From an uncultured Bacteroidales bacterium (GTDB lineage: Bacteria; Bacteroidota; Bacteroidia; Bacteroidales; UBA932): 7,864 nt of DNA. Under the pieces are notes generated by a model. It saw only the letters and a list, made by a program, of their open reading frames with translations. It made no database searches and was not told the DNA's origin. The stretch lies in the NCBI GenBank assembly GCA_934675095.1, contig CAKUPC010000062.1:1-7864 (forward strand), given 5' to 3'. Each line of letters begins with the position of its first letter. Within the stretch, counting starts at the first letter, position 1. Shown in pieces: positions 1 through 5,427 of the stretch. Made by a program: the position numbers and the translations under genes.

Positions 1-49
1 GGTTGTGAGGATTTCATCAAGACATCCAACGCCGCAGACCGCCGCCTCT
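1..49 (+). repeat. Truncated copy C of a dispersed structured repeat
   Basis: The first 13 bases (GGTTGTGAGGATT) are identical to the core of copy B (2338-2350) and to the reverse complement of copy A (2105-2117). After the core, the sequence diverges but keeps a CCAACGCCGC block where A and B have GCAACGAAGC. Only the 3' half of the element is present because the window starts inside it. It ends just before the stop codon of the phosphopantetheinyl transferase gene (50-52), so like A and B it sits at a gene 3' end. The 13-base identity is seen directly; membership of a family with A and B is inferred. Confidence 0.6.
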
Positions 50-694
50 TTAGCCTACCAGCCAGACGAGGACATGGCGGTCGAAGATCATATACTCCAG
101 ATCAAACTCCTCTTCATGCCCGTCCTTATGGATGAAGGTGGCCTCCAGCTCCCCCTCCCCCTTAGGGTTGAACTTCTCCACCTCAATCTGCTCCGCGAAA
201 TCGACCCTGTTCTGTGACATTCTCTTGAATATGGCCTCCTTCGCGCACCAGTAAATAGCCAGCTGCTCGTTCTTTTTCTTCCTGTCTTCATCGTCGAGGT
301 CGTCAATCTCGTCTTCTGACAGGGCCTTCTTCTCCACTGAGGAGAAATCGCGGTCGAGCGACTCGATGTCTATCCCGAGGTCGTCCTCGTCGTGGATGAT
401 GACGGCGACATATTTCTCCGTGTGGGTGATGCTTATGTTTGTGGCGCAGTTCTCAAGGTACGGCTTGCCGTTGTCGTGGTGGTCGAGATACATCTTCTCG
501 TCGAAGAGCTCGTTAATAAGCGCCCTCACGGCGAGTTTCTGCTTTCTCTGCGACTCGCTTCCGTAGAGGCTGATTTCCTCCATCTCGTCGGTAGGTACCG
601 AGCTCAGTTCCTTGAGCTCGTCTTCTGTTTCCGTAATCTGCCAGACCGCAAGTTCGGCCCCGTTTTCAAGTTCCTTTTTTAGATATAGTGCCAT
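50..694 (-). CDS. 4'-phosphopantetheinyl transferase superfamily protein
   Basis: This 214-residue cytosolic protein has the expected length and motifs of an Sfp/AcpT-type 4'-phosphopantetheinyl transferase, which moves the phosphopantetheine arm of CoA onto a serine of an acyl- or peptidyl-carrier protein. Visible motifs, in order, are NGKPYL (75-80), the conserved His of SITH (91), the Mg-binding GIDIE (Asp109, Glu111) and the catalytic YWCAKEAIFK block (148-157, with Trp149, Lys152 and Glu153). The middle (residues 101-140) is very acidic and the C-terminal part is beta-rich by eye. The start ATG is at 692-694; no strong ribosome-binding site is seen, which is normal in Bacteroidota. The gene is read leftwards, away from mdh, behind a probable small RNA with its own terminator. 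The substrate carrier protein cannot be told from sequence, so no gene symbol is given. Confidence 0.9.
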   Translation of the reverse strand: MALYLKKELENGAELAVWQITETEDELKELSSVPTDEMEEISLYGSESQRKQKLAVRALINELFDEKMYLDHHDNGKPYLENCATNISITHTEKYVAVIIHDEDDLGIDIESLDRDFSSVEKKALSEDEIDDLDDEDRKKKNEQLAIYWCAKEAIFKRMSQNRVDFAEQIEVEKFNPKGEGELEATFIHKDGHEEEFDLEYMIFDRHVLVWLVG

Positions 695-740
695 ATAAGC
701 CCTTAAGCTGGTTTCACAAAATCAATGTGCAGAACACGAC

Positions 741-765
741 AAAACCCGCCCTCCGTCAGGGAGGG
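741..765 (-). terminator. Rho-independent terminator of the small RNA or leader
   Basis: On the minus strand CCCTCC (765-760) and GGAGGG (754-749) form a perfect 6-bp stem with a CTGAC loop. It is followed by CGGG and then TTTT (744-741). It lies about 47 bases upstream of the phosphopantetheinyl transferase start codon, so it would end a transcript begun near 893 before that gene. It could instead act as an attenuator for that gene. The four bases between stem and T-run make it slightly imperfect. Confidence 0.55.
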
Positions 766-893
766 TGTGCCTTAATCCACTATATGAAAGCTGGTCGCCA
801 GCGGGTCGTCAGAAAGACTGTCCGCCGTTATGCTCTGAGTTCCTGATATTGGACTGGGAGGTTCCACGTTTCTGCTTCAGTTAATAATTAGGC
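741..893 (-). ncRNA. Probable small structured RNA, possibly 6S-like
   Basis: A minus-strand promoter box (896-903) would start a transcript at about 890-893, and a terminator ends it at 741, giving roughly 150 nt without a convincing ORF. The predicted 5' end (GCCTAATT from 893) pairs with GATTAAGGC (777-769) through 8 bp and one bulged A. Inside, TGAAGC can pair with GCTTTCA with one bulge. A perfect GCTGG-CGA-CCAGC hairpin lies on the 3' side, at 788-800. UCAGGAA can pair with UUUCUGA to form the distal stem. A closed terminal stem, a large bubble with a small hairpin on its 3' strand, and a distal stem is the layout of 6S RNA. However, this RNA is short for that family, I cannot match a 6S sequence consensus, and a regulatory leader of the downstream transferase gene remains possible. 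Confidence 0.4.
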
Positions 894-895
894 TG

Positions 896-903
896 CAAAT
901 ATA
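896..903 (-). promoter_or_regulatory. Bacteroidota -7 box, leftward promoter
   Basis: The minus strand reads TATATTTG, matching the Bacteroidota -7 consensus TAnnTTTG. It sits in an AT-rich island and is placed to start transcription at about 890-893, exactly where the 5' arm of the small RNA's closing stem begins. The -33 TTTG box is weak: the AT-rich stretch at about 922-930 lies in the expected place but is not a clean match. Confidence 0.5.
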
Positions 904-923
904 GTTATTTTTTAATTATTTAC

Positions 924-931
924 TAAATTTG
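924..931 (+). promoter_or_regulatory. Bacteroidota -7 box, rightward promoter for mdh
   Basis: TAAATTTG matches TAnnTTTG on the plus strand. Transcription would start near 938, giving mdh a leader of about 135 nt. The box lies only 20 bp from the leftward box at 896-903, so the two promoters are divergent and overlap: each would use the other's -7 region as its -33 region. The upstream box is degenerate. Confidence 0.5.
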
Positions 932-999
932 CGCCCGAATTTCAGGGAGTTGGAACTGCTTTTGCTTATATGAGCCCCCGGTTCATCTCCAATGGACAT

Positions 1000-1032
1000 C
1001 CGGCAGGCGTCTGACAGAATGACGGAAGCCGG
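1000..1032 (+). promoter_or_regulatory. Stem-loop in the mdh leader
   Basis: CCGGC (1000-1004) pairs with GCCGG (1028-1032). Inside an AGG/GAA internal loop, CGTC (1008-1011) pairs with GACG (1021-1024) below a 9-base loop. An alternative long-range stem, CCCCGG (976-981) with CCGGGG (1029-1034), uses the same 3' bases, so the two folds exclude each other. The structure ends 41 bases before the mdh start codon. It matches no riboswitch class that I recognise, and any regulatory role is speculative. Confidence 0.25.
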
Positions 1033-1073
1033 GGAGTTTGTGCGGAAGGAAATAAACATAAATATTAAGTATC

Positions 1074-2060
1074 ATGAAGTATTTGACAAACGAGAAACTT
1101 ACAATTGTCGGAGCCGGCGGAATGATCGGTTCCAATATGGCGCAGACGGCGCTCATGCTCGGTCTCACTCCTAACATCTGCCTCTATGACATCTTCGAGC
1201 CGGGCGTTCACGGCGTGGCTGAGGAAATGTACCACTGCGGATTCGAGGGCGCGAACATCACGTGGACGGTCGATCCCGAGGTGGCGTTCAAGGACGCGAA
1301 ATACATCATCTCGTCAGGCGGAGCACCGCGTAAGGAGGGCATGACCCGCGAGGACCTTCTCAAGGGCAACTGCCAGATTGCCGCCCAGTTCGGCGACTAC
1401 ATCAAGAAGTACTGCCCTGACGTCAAGCATGTGGTCGTCATCTTCAACCCGGCTGACGTTACGGCTCTCACGGCTCTCATCCACTCAGGCCTGAAGCCGG
1501 AGCAGCTCACCTCCCTCGCAGCCCTCGACTCGACCCGCCTCCAGAGCAATCTCGCCAAGGAGTTCGGCGTTCCGCAGAGCGCAGTCACCGGAGCACACAC
1601 CTACGGCGGCCACGGCGAGCAGATGGCAGTCTTCGCATCCCAGGTGAAGATTGACGGCAAGCCGCTTTCAGAAATGGGTCTTTCAGCCGAGAGGATGGCT
1701 GAAATCAAGCAGGAGACAATTCAGGGCGGTTCCGCAATCATCAAGCTCCGCGGCCGTTCTTCGTTCCAGAGCCCTGCTTACAACGCTGTCAAGATGATTG
1801 AGGCTGCGATGGGCGGCACTCCGTTCACTCTCCCTGCCGGAACTTATGTAAACTGCGGCAAGTACAGGAACGTGATGATGGCCATGCCGACGACCATCGA
1901 CGCCACCGGCTGCCACTACACCATGCCTCAGGGCACGGCCGAAGAGATGGCTGCCCTCGACGCTTCCTACGAGCACCTCTGCAAGATGCGCGATGAAATC
2001 GTCGAACTCGGCATCGTTCCGGCGGTAGCTGACTGGAAGAAAGACAACGCGAACTTGTAA
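1074..2060 (+). CDS. mdh: Malate dehydrogenase (NAD-dependent)
   Basis: This 328-residue cytosolic enzyme interconverts malate and oxaloacetate with NAD, in the TCA cycle and the reductive succinate branch used by Bacteroidales. The N-terminal Rossmann fold shows the glycine-rich loop GAGGMIG (13-19) and the NAD-selecting Asp39 at the end of the second strand. The mobile-loop motif APRKEGMTR (84-92) supplies the substrate-binding arginines (Arg86 and Arg92), and NPAD lies at 125-128. LDSTR (151-155) provides the catalytic Asp and a substrate Arg, and GGHGEQM (178-184) provides the catalytic His180. The TYGGHGEQM and LDSTRLQS wording is typical of the Bacteroidales form, which belongs to the lactate/malate dehydrogenase family. 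The ATG at 1074 lies just before the Rossmann fold, after an A-rich stretch. The gene is monocistronic, with a leader of about 135 nt and a strong terminator at 2204-2241. Confidence 0.95.
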   Translation: MKYLTNEKLTIVGAGGMIGSNMAQTALMLGLTPNICLYDIFEPGVHGVAEEMYHCGFEGANITWTVDPEVAFKDAKYIISSGGAPRKEGMTREDLLKGNCQIAAQFGDYIKKYCPDVKHVVVIFNPADVTALTALIHSGLKPEQLTSLAALDSTRLQSNLAKEFGVPQSAVTGAHTYGGHGEQMAVFASQVKIDGKPLSEMGLSAERMAEIKQETIQGGSAIIKLRGRSSFQSPAYNAVKMIEAAMGGTPFTLPAGTYVNCGKYRNVMMAMPTTIDATGCHYTMPQGTAEEMAALDASYEHLCKMRDEIVELGIVPAVADWKKDNANL

Positions 2061-2072
2061 GAGCCGCCTGAA

Positions 2073-2160
2073 CGGCGCGCTTGCTTCGTTGCACTCACAA
2101 ATATAATCCTCACAACCGATAAGGTTGCTCCGGTTATATTTGCTCCTGCGCCTTGCAATC
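2073..2160 (-). repeat. Structured intergenic repeat, copy A
   Basis: Read on the minus strand, this element shares ordered blocks with copy B: GCAAGGCGCA (2156-2147), AACCGGAGCAACC, GGTTGTGAGGATT (2117-2105) and GCAACGAAGC (2092-2083). Between the blocks the sequence differs from B but stays self-complementary. CAAATATAA (2098-2106) pairs perfectly with TTATATTTG (2134-2142), and CAACC/GGTTG (2113-2117 and 2123-2127) forms the apical stem with a 5-base loop. The conserved CCGGAG and TGAGGA face each other as an internal loop between the two stems. The copy lies between the mdh stop codon and the mdh terminator, so it would be carried in the mdh 3' UTR as the complementary strand of the element. 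Confidence 0.7.
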
Positions 2161-2203
2161 GTACCATTCATACGATTTTTACTCACAGCAATAATAAAAG
2201 AAA

Positions 2204-2241
2204 CCCTCGGTGATTCTTCAGACAATCACCGAGGGCTTTTT
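2204..2241 (+). terminator. Rho-independent terminator of mdh, probably bidirectional
   Basis: CCCTCGGTGATT (2204-2215) and AATCACCGAGGG (2224-2235) form a perfect 12-bp stem with an 8-base loop, followed by C and TTTTT (2237-2241). Read from the other side, the stem is followed by TTTCTTTTATT, so it can also stop leftward transcription from lepA. It separates repeat A (in the mdh 3' UTR) from repeat B (in the lepA 3' UTR). Confidence 0.9.
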
Positions 2242-2272
2242 CATAAGCATCCCGTGTATAAGCACCTGAGAT

Positions 2273-2398
2273 GCTGAAGCTGGAGTAGTGGTGCGGATGC
2301 AAGGCGCACGGCGGGTTCCAAACCGGAGCAACCTCACGGTTGTGAGGATTTGAAACCAGCCGGCAACGAAGCGGACGTGCCGCTACTCCGGCTTCAGC
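2273..2398 (+). repeat. Structured intergenic repeat, copy B, with long inverted outer arms
   Basis: Copy B has the same ordered blocks as copy A: GCAAGGCGCA (2299-2308), CCGGAG (2323-2328), apical stem CAACC/GGTTG (2329-2333 and 2338-2342, loop TCAC), TGAGGA (2343-2348) and GCAACGAAGC (2363-2372). Its middle stem, GGTTCCAAA (2314-2322) with TTTGAAACC (2349-2357), pairs with one mismatch and has a different sequence from the matching stem in A. Outer arms of 22 bases (2273-2294 and 2377-2398) pair along their whole length on the plus strand if G-U pairs are allowed (four of them); on the minus strand these become A-C mismatches. In contrast, the single mismatch of the middle stem becomes G-U on the minus strand, so strand preference is unresolved. 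The right arm touches the lepA stop codon. It lies between the terminator at 2204-2241 and lepA, so the most obvious transcription is as the lepA 3' UTR. Confidence 0.75.
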
Positions 2399-2414
2399 CT
2401 AATCCAGCTTCAGC
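2383..2414. repeat. 16-bp tandem repeat made from the 3' end of lepA
   Basis: The last 16 bases of lepA including the stop codon (2399-2414) and the adjacent 16 bases (2383-2398) match at 14 of 16 positions. A third copy lies inverted at 2273-2288 and matches each of the other two at 15 of 16. The outer arms of repeat B are therefore made of lepA-end sequence. Confidence 0.8.
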
Positions 2415-4186
2415 ACGGCCATAAAGGCGGACTGCGGCACTTCCACCGTCCCGATCTGCCTCATCCGCTTCTTGCCCTGCTTCTGCTTCTCCAGCAGCTT
2501 TCTCTTTCGGGTGATGTCGCCTCCGTAGCACTTGGCGGTCACGTCCTTGCGGACGGCCTTGACGGTCTCGCGGGCGATGATCTTGGCCCCGATGGCGGCC
2601 TGGATGGCGATGTCGAACTGCTGGCGCGGGATGAGCTCCTTGAGCTTCTCGCAGATCTTGCGGCCGAAGTCGTAGGCGTGATCGACGTGAATGAGGGACG
2701 AGAGGGCGTCAGCGGGCTCGCCGTTGAGGAGAATGTCGAGCTTAACGAGCTTCGCGTCCTTGAAGCCGACTATGTGGTAGTCGAAGGAGGCGTAGCCCTT
2801 GGAGATGGACTTGAGCTTGTCGTAGAAGTCGAAGACAATCTCGGAGAGCGGCATCTCGTAGGTAAGCTCAAGACGGTCGGAGGTGATGTAGTGCTGGCCG
2901 ATGAGCGTGCCCCTCTTGTCGAGGCAGAGCTTCATTATCGGGCCGTAGAAATCAGCCTTGGAGATGACCTGAGCGCGGATGTACGGCTCCTCGATGTGGT
3001 CGATGAGAGTCGCCGCCGGCAGGCCCGACGGGTTGTGGACGTCGATGCATTCGCCCTGGGTAGTATAGACCTTGTAGGAGACGTTCGGCACGGTGGTAAT
3101 CACGTCCATCCCGAACTCCCGGAACAGCCTCTCCTGCACGATTTCAAGATGCAGCAGCCCGAGGAATCCGCAGCGGAAACCGAAGCCCAGCGCGAGCGAG
3201 GACTCGGGCTCGAACACGAACGAGGCGTCGTTCAGCTGGAACTTCTCAAGGTCGGCTCGCAGCTCCTCGTACTGGTCCGTCTCCACCGGGTACATTCCGG
3301 CAAAGAGCATAGGCTTCACCTCCTCGAACCCGGCAATCGCCTCATGGCACGGGTTCGCGACGGTCGTGATCGTGTCTCCGACCTTCACCTCACTGGCGGT
3401 CTTGATTCCGGAAATTATATACCCCACGCTTCCGCAGGCAATCTCGTCTCGTGCACAGAGCTTCATCTTCAGCGCCCCCACCTCGTCCGCGACATATTCC
3501 TTGCCCGTGTTGAAGAACTTGACCTTGTCGCCGGTCCGGATGGTTCCGTTCACGACCTTGAAGTAGGCTATGATGCCCCGGAACGAGTTGAACACGGAGT
3601 CGAAAATCAGTGCCTGAAGCGGCGCGTCCGGGTCGCCCTTAGGAGCCGGAACCTTCTCCACGATAGCGTCCAGAACCTCCTTCACTCCCTGGCCGGTCTT
3701 CCCGGAAGCCAGCAGAATCTCCTCGTGCGAGCAGCCGATCATATCGACAATCTGATCCGACACCACGTCAATCATCGCCGATTCCATGTCAATCTTGTTC
3801 AGCACCGGGATAATCTCAAGCCCGTGCTCCACAGCAAGATAGAGATTTGAAATCGTCTGTGCCTGAATGCCCTGCGTCGCATCGACGACCAGCAGCGCTC
3901 CTTCGCAGGAGGCGATTGCACGGGAAACTTCGTATGAAAAATCGACGTGACCCGGGGTGTCGATGAGGTTCAGGGTGTAGGTGTCGCCCTTGTACTTATA
4001 CTGCATCTGAATCGGGTGGCTCTTGATCGTGATGCCCTTTTCCCGTTCGAGGTCCATCGAGTCGAGCACCTGGTTCTCCATCTCCCTCGCGTTCAGAGTG
4101 TTCGTGATTTCAAGCATCCTGTCGGCGAGCGTGCTCTTTCCGTGGTCTATGTGCGCGATAATGCAGAAGTTGCGTATATATTCCAT
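2399..4186 (-). CDS. lepA: Elongation factor 4 (LepA), ribosomal GTPase
   Basis: This 595-residue translational GTPase is essentially full length (family members have about 600 residues). LepA/EF4 binds the ribosome and affects translocation state and initiation efficiency, using GTP hydrolysis. The G domain shows AHIDHGKS (11-18, G1), DTPGH (76-80, G3) and NKID (130-133, G4). A domain-II beta barrel follows, then EF-G-like domains with [11 protein letters not shown] in the middle. The LepA-only C-terminal domain ends with the basic signature [20 protein letters not shown], which separates it from EF-G, TypA and TetM. The ATG at 4184-4186 begins the usual [18 protein letters not shown] start. 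The gene is divergent from the ECF sigma operon and convergent with mdh, and its stop codon abuts the arm of repeat B. The final codons are duplicated downstream; the protein itself looks intact. Confidence 0.97.
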   Translation of the reverse strand: MEYIRNFCIIAHIDHGKSTLADRMLEITNTLNAREMENQVLDSMDLEREKGITIKSHPIQMQYKYKGDTYTLNLIDTPGHVDFSYEVSRAIASCEGALLVVDATQGIQAQTISNLYLAVEHGLEIIPVLNKIDMESAMIDVVSDQIVDMIGCSHEEILLASGKTGQGVKEVLDAIVEKVPAPKGDPDAPLQALIFDSVFNSFRGIIAYFKVVNGTIRTGDKVKFFNTGKEYVADEVGALKMKLCARDEIACGSVGYIISGIKTASEVKVGDTITTVANPCHEAIAGFEEVKPMLFAGMYPVETDQYEELRADLEKFQLNDASFVFEPESSLALGFGFRCGFLGLLHLEIVQERLFREFGMDVITTVPNVSYKVYTTQGECIDVHNPSGLPAATLIDHIEEPYIRAQVISKADFYGPIMKLCLDKRGTLIGQHYITSDRLELTYEMPLSEIVFDFYDKLKSISKGYASFDYHIVGFKDAKLVKLDILLNGEPADALSSLIHVDHAYDFGRKICEKLKELIPRQQFDIAIQAAIGAKIIARETVKAVRKDVTAKCYGGDITRKRKLLEKQKQGKKRMRQIGTVEVPQSAFMAVLKLD

Positions 4187-4258
4187 ATTCCCTTATTTCA
4201 TAAAAGTATAATCGCCCCATTCCTCAATCCGTGGCATGAGGCATTTTTATCTAATCTG

Positions 4259-4266
4259 CAAAGATA
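4259..4266 (-). promoter_or_regulatory. Bacteroidota -7 box, likely lepA promoter
   Basis: The minus strand reads TATCTTTG, a match to TAnnTTTG, about 73 bases upstream of the lepA start codon. No clean TTTG is present at the -33 spacing, so the assignment rests on the -7 box, the position and the AT-rich setting. Confidence 0.45.
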
Positions 4267-4280
4267 ATCACAAAATTCCG

Positions 4281-4288
4281 TATTTTTG
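4281..4288 (+). promoter_or_regulatory. Bacteroidota -7 box, likely promoter of the sigma operon
   Basis: TATTTTTG matches TAnnTTTG on the plus strand, 66 bases upstream of the sigma-factor start codon. It lies 14 bp from the lepA box, again giving two overlapping divergent promoters. No clear -33 box is seen. An additional autoregulated promoter for the ECF factor itself may exist but is not recognisable without its consensus. Confidence 0.4.
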
Positions 4289-4354
4289 AGCCGTCGTCGA
4301 TGTTTGGAGCGTCAATCCTAAACCTTCGGCATATATCAGTGTCTAAAAATAAAT

Positions 4355-4909
4355 ATGAACGTGACGGAAAGACATATATCCGAAAGGCTCGGGGCGAAGG
4401 ACTACCGCGGGGCATTTGACGGCATCGTCGTGCTCTACGGTGAAAGGATGTATTGGAATATCCGGCGGCTAGTGCTTTCCCACGACGACGCGGACGACGT
4501 TCTTCAGGACTGCTATGTGAAGATATGGAAAAATCTTCCTAAGTTCCGGGCGGATTCGGGGATATATACATGGATATATCGTATCCTCATCAACGAAAGC
4601 CTGAATTTCCTGAGAAAACGGGATATTCTTTCGCGTTTTTCATCCATCGACACAGAGTCTTCGGCCGTAAGGCATATCGAAGGCAATGCATATTTCAACG
4701 GTGACGGGGTGCAGGCGGCGCTTTATCGTGCAATCGCGAAACTTCCTTATAAACAGAGGCTTGTGTTTGAAATGAGATATTTCGACGAGGTGGAATACAA
4801 GGAGATGTCGAGGATTCTCGGAACATCGGAGGGGGCGCTGAAGGCGTCGTATCACATCGCCTACAATAAGATACGCGATGAGCTGGCGGGCAATTCCGCG
4901 GATTCGTGA
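4355..4909 (+). CDS. ECF RNA polymerase sigma factor (sigma-70 family)
   Basis: This 184-residue protein has the two-domain build of an extracytoplasmic-function sigma factor, which directs RNA polymerase to a small stress regulon. Region 2 covers about residues 21-89, with the core-binding stretch DADDVLQDCYVKIWKNLPKF (45-64) and the -10 recognition part TWIYRILINESLNFLRKR (72-89). A linker follows, then region 4 at about 117-176 with LPYKQRLVFEMRYF (130-143) and a helix-turn-helix around 147-168 (YKEMSRILGTSEGALKASYH). Regions 1 and 3 are absent, as expected for ECF factors. The ATG at 4355 lies after an A-rich stretch. It is the first gene of a three-gene set with a likely membrane anti-sigma factor and an exported LTXXQ-like protein, which suggests a role in sensing envelope or metal stress. 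The target promoters are unknown. Confidence 0.93.
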   Translation: MNVTERHISERLGAKDYRGAFDGIVVLYGERMYWNIRRLVLSHDDADDVLQDCYVKIWKNLPKFRADSGIYTWIYRILINESLNFLRKRDILSRFSSIDTESSAVRHIEGNAYFNGDGVQAALYRAIAKLPYKQRLVFEMRYFDEVEYKEMSRILGTSEGALKASYHIAYNKIRDELAGNSADS

Positions 4910-4959
4910 CGCCGGGAAATGGGTGGCGCGTTAAGTGATTAAACTTTTGAAAACGAAAA

Positions 4960-5337
4960 ATGTCTAAAATTCGTGATATGAAACAGAATGGTGATATGGA
5001 CATCTTGAAAGACAAGGCAATGCTGAAGGGCAATCCTTTCGTCGTCCCTGAGGACTATTTCGAAGCGATGAGGGAACGGGCTTCGCACGTGCCTGAAATT
5101 CAGGAGGCCCGCGACAGGAAGATTCGCCGGATTCTGGTACCGATTCTCTCGGCGGCCGCTTCCATCGCTCTGATTCTTTCCGGTATGCTGCTTTTTGACG
5201 GCCGTCGGGCAGCTCCGGAGCACAGGCTCTACTCGGACAATGTCGCGACGGTTCTGAGCAGTGATGAAATCATTGAATATCTGATATATACCGGCGCGTC
5301 GGTTGAGGATATCGATTCCGTCGGCAACAGTAACTGA
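4960..5337 (+). CDS. Small single-pass membrane protein, probable anti-sigma factor
   Basis: The predicted protein has 125 residues. The cytosolic N-terminal part contains GNPFVVPEDYF (24-34), resembling the NPF-x-VP-x-x-YF motif found in short Bacteroidota proteins encoded just after ECF sigma genes. One transmembrane helix spans about 58-79 (LVPILSAAASIALILSGMLL), preceded by RDRKIRR, so the N-terminus should face the cytosol and the last 45 residues the periplasm. No HCC zinc-anti-sigma motif and no catalytic residues are seen. The gene starts 50 bases after the sigma gene and is followed by an exported protein, so the natural inference is that it holds the sigma factor inactive at the membrane. 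That role is inferred from position and motif, not shown. Alternative starts at Met7 or Met13 would keep the motif and the helix. Confidence 0.75.
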   Translation: MSKIRDMKQNGDMDILKDKAMLKGNPFVVPEDYFEAMRERASHVPEIQEARDRKIRRILVPILSAAASIALILSGMLLFDGRRAAPEHRLYSDNVATVLSSDEIIEYLIYTGASVEDIDSVGNSN

Positions 5338-5427
5338 CGGAGTATTTTAGAAGAGGGAGCATACTTTGATATGTAACCGATGAGAAAATGGATATGTACC
5401 AAAAAGAAACTCAAAAAGACTCAAAAA

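Noticed and set aside
2083..2156. Repeat A/B as a known self-cleaving ribozyme, because GCAAGG-like loops recall twister-sister
   Set aside because: Only a short loop fragment is similar; the opposing strand and the cleavage-site sequence of that class are not seen, and hammerhead core sequences are also absent.
1683..2225. 180-codon open frame on the minus strand over the mdh 3' end
   Set aside because: It is antisense to mdh and crosses repeat A and the terminator. It has no domain or plausible start context.
1..2398. CRISPR array suggested by three copies of GGTTGTGAGGATT
   Set aside because: The copies are far apart, occur in both orientations, have no regular spacing and are flanked by pairing arms rather than spacers. 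No cas gene is present.
2678..3850. 390-codon open frame on the plus strand across lepA
   Set aside because: It lies entirely antisense to lepA, whose protein is complete with all GTPase motifs. The translation is Val/Leu/Asp/Arg-rich with no recognisable domain, as expected from the GC-rich complementary strand.
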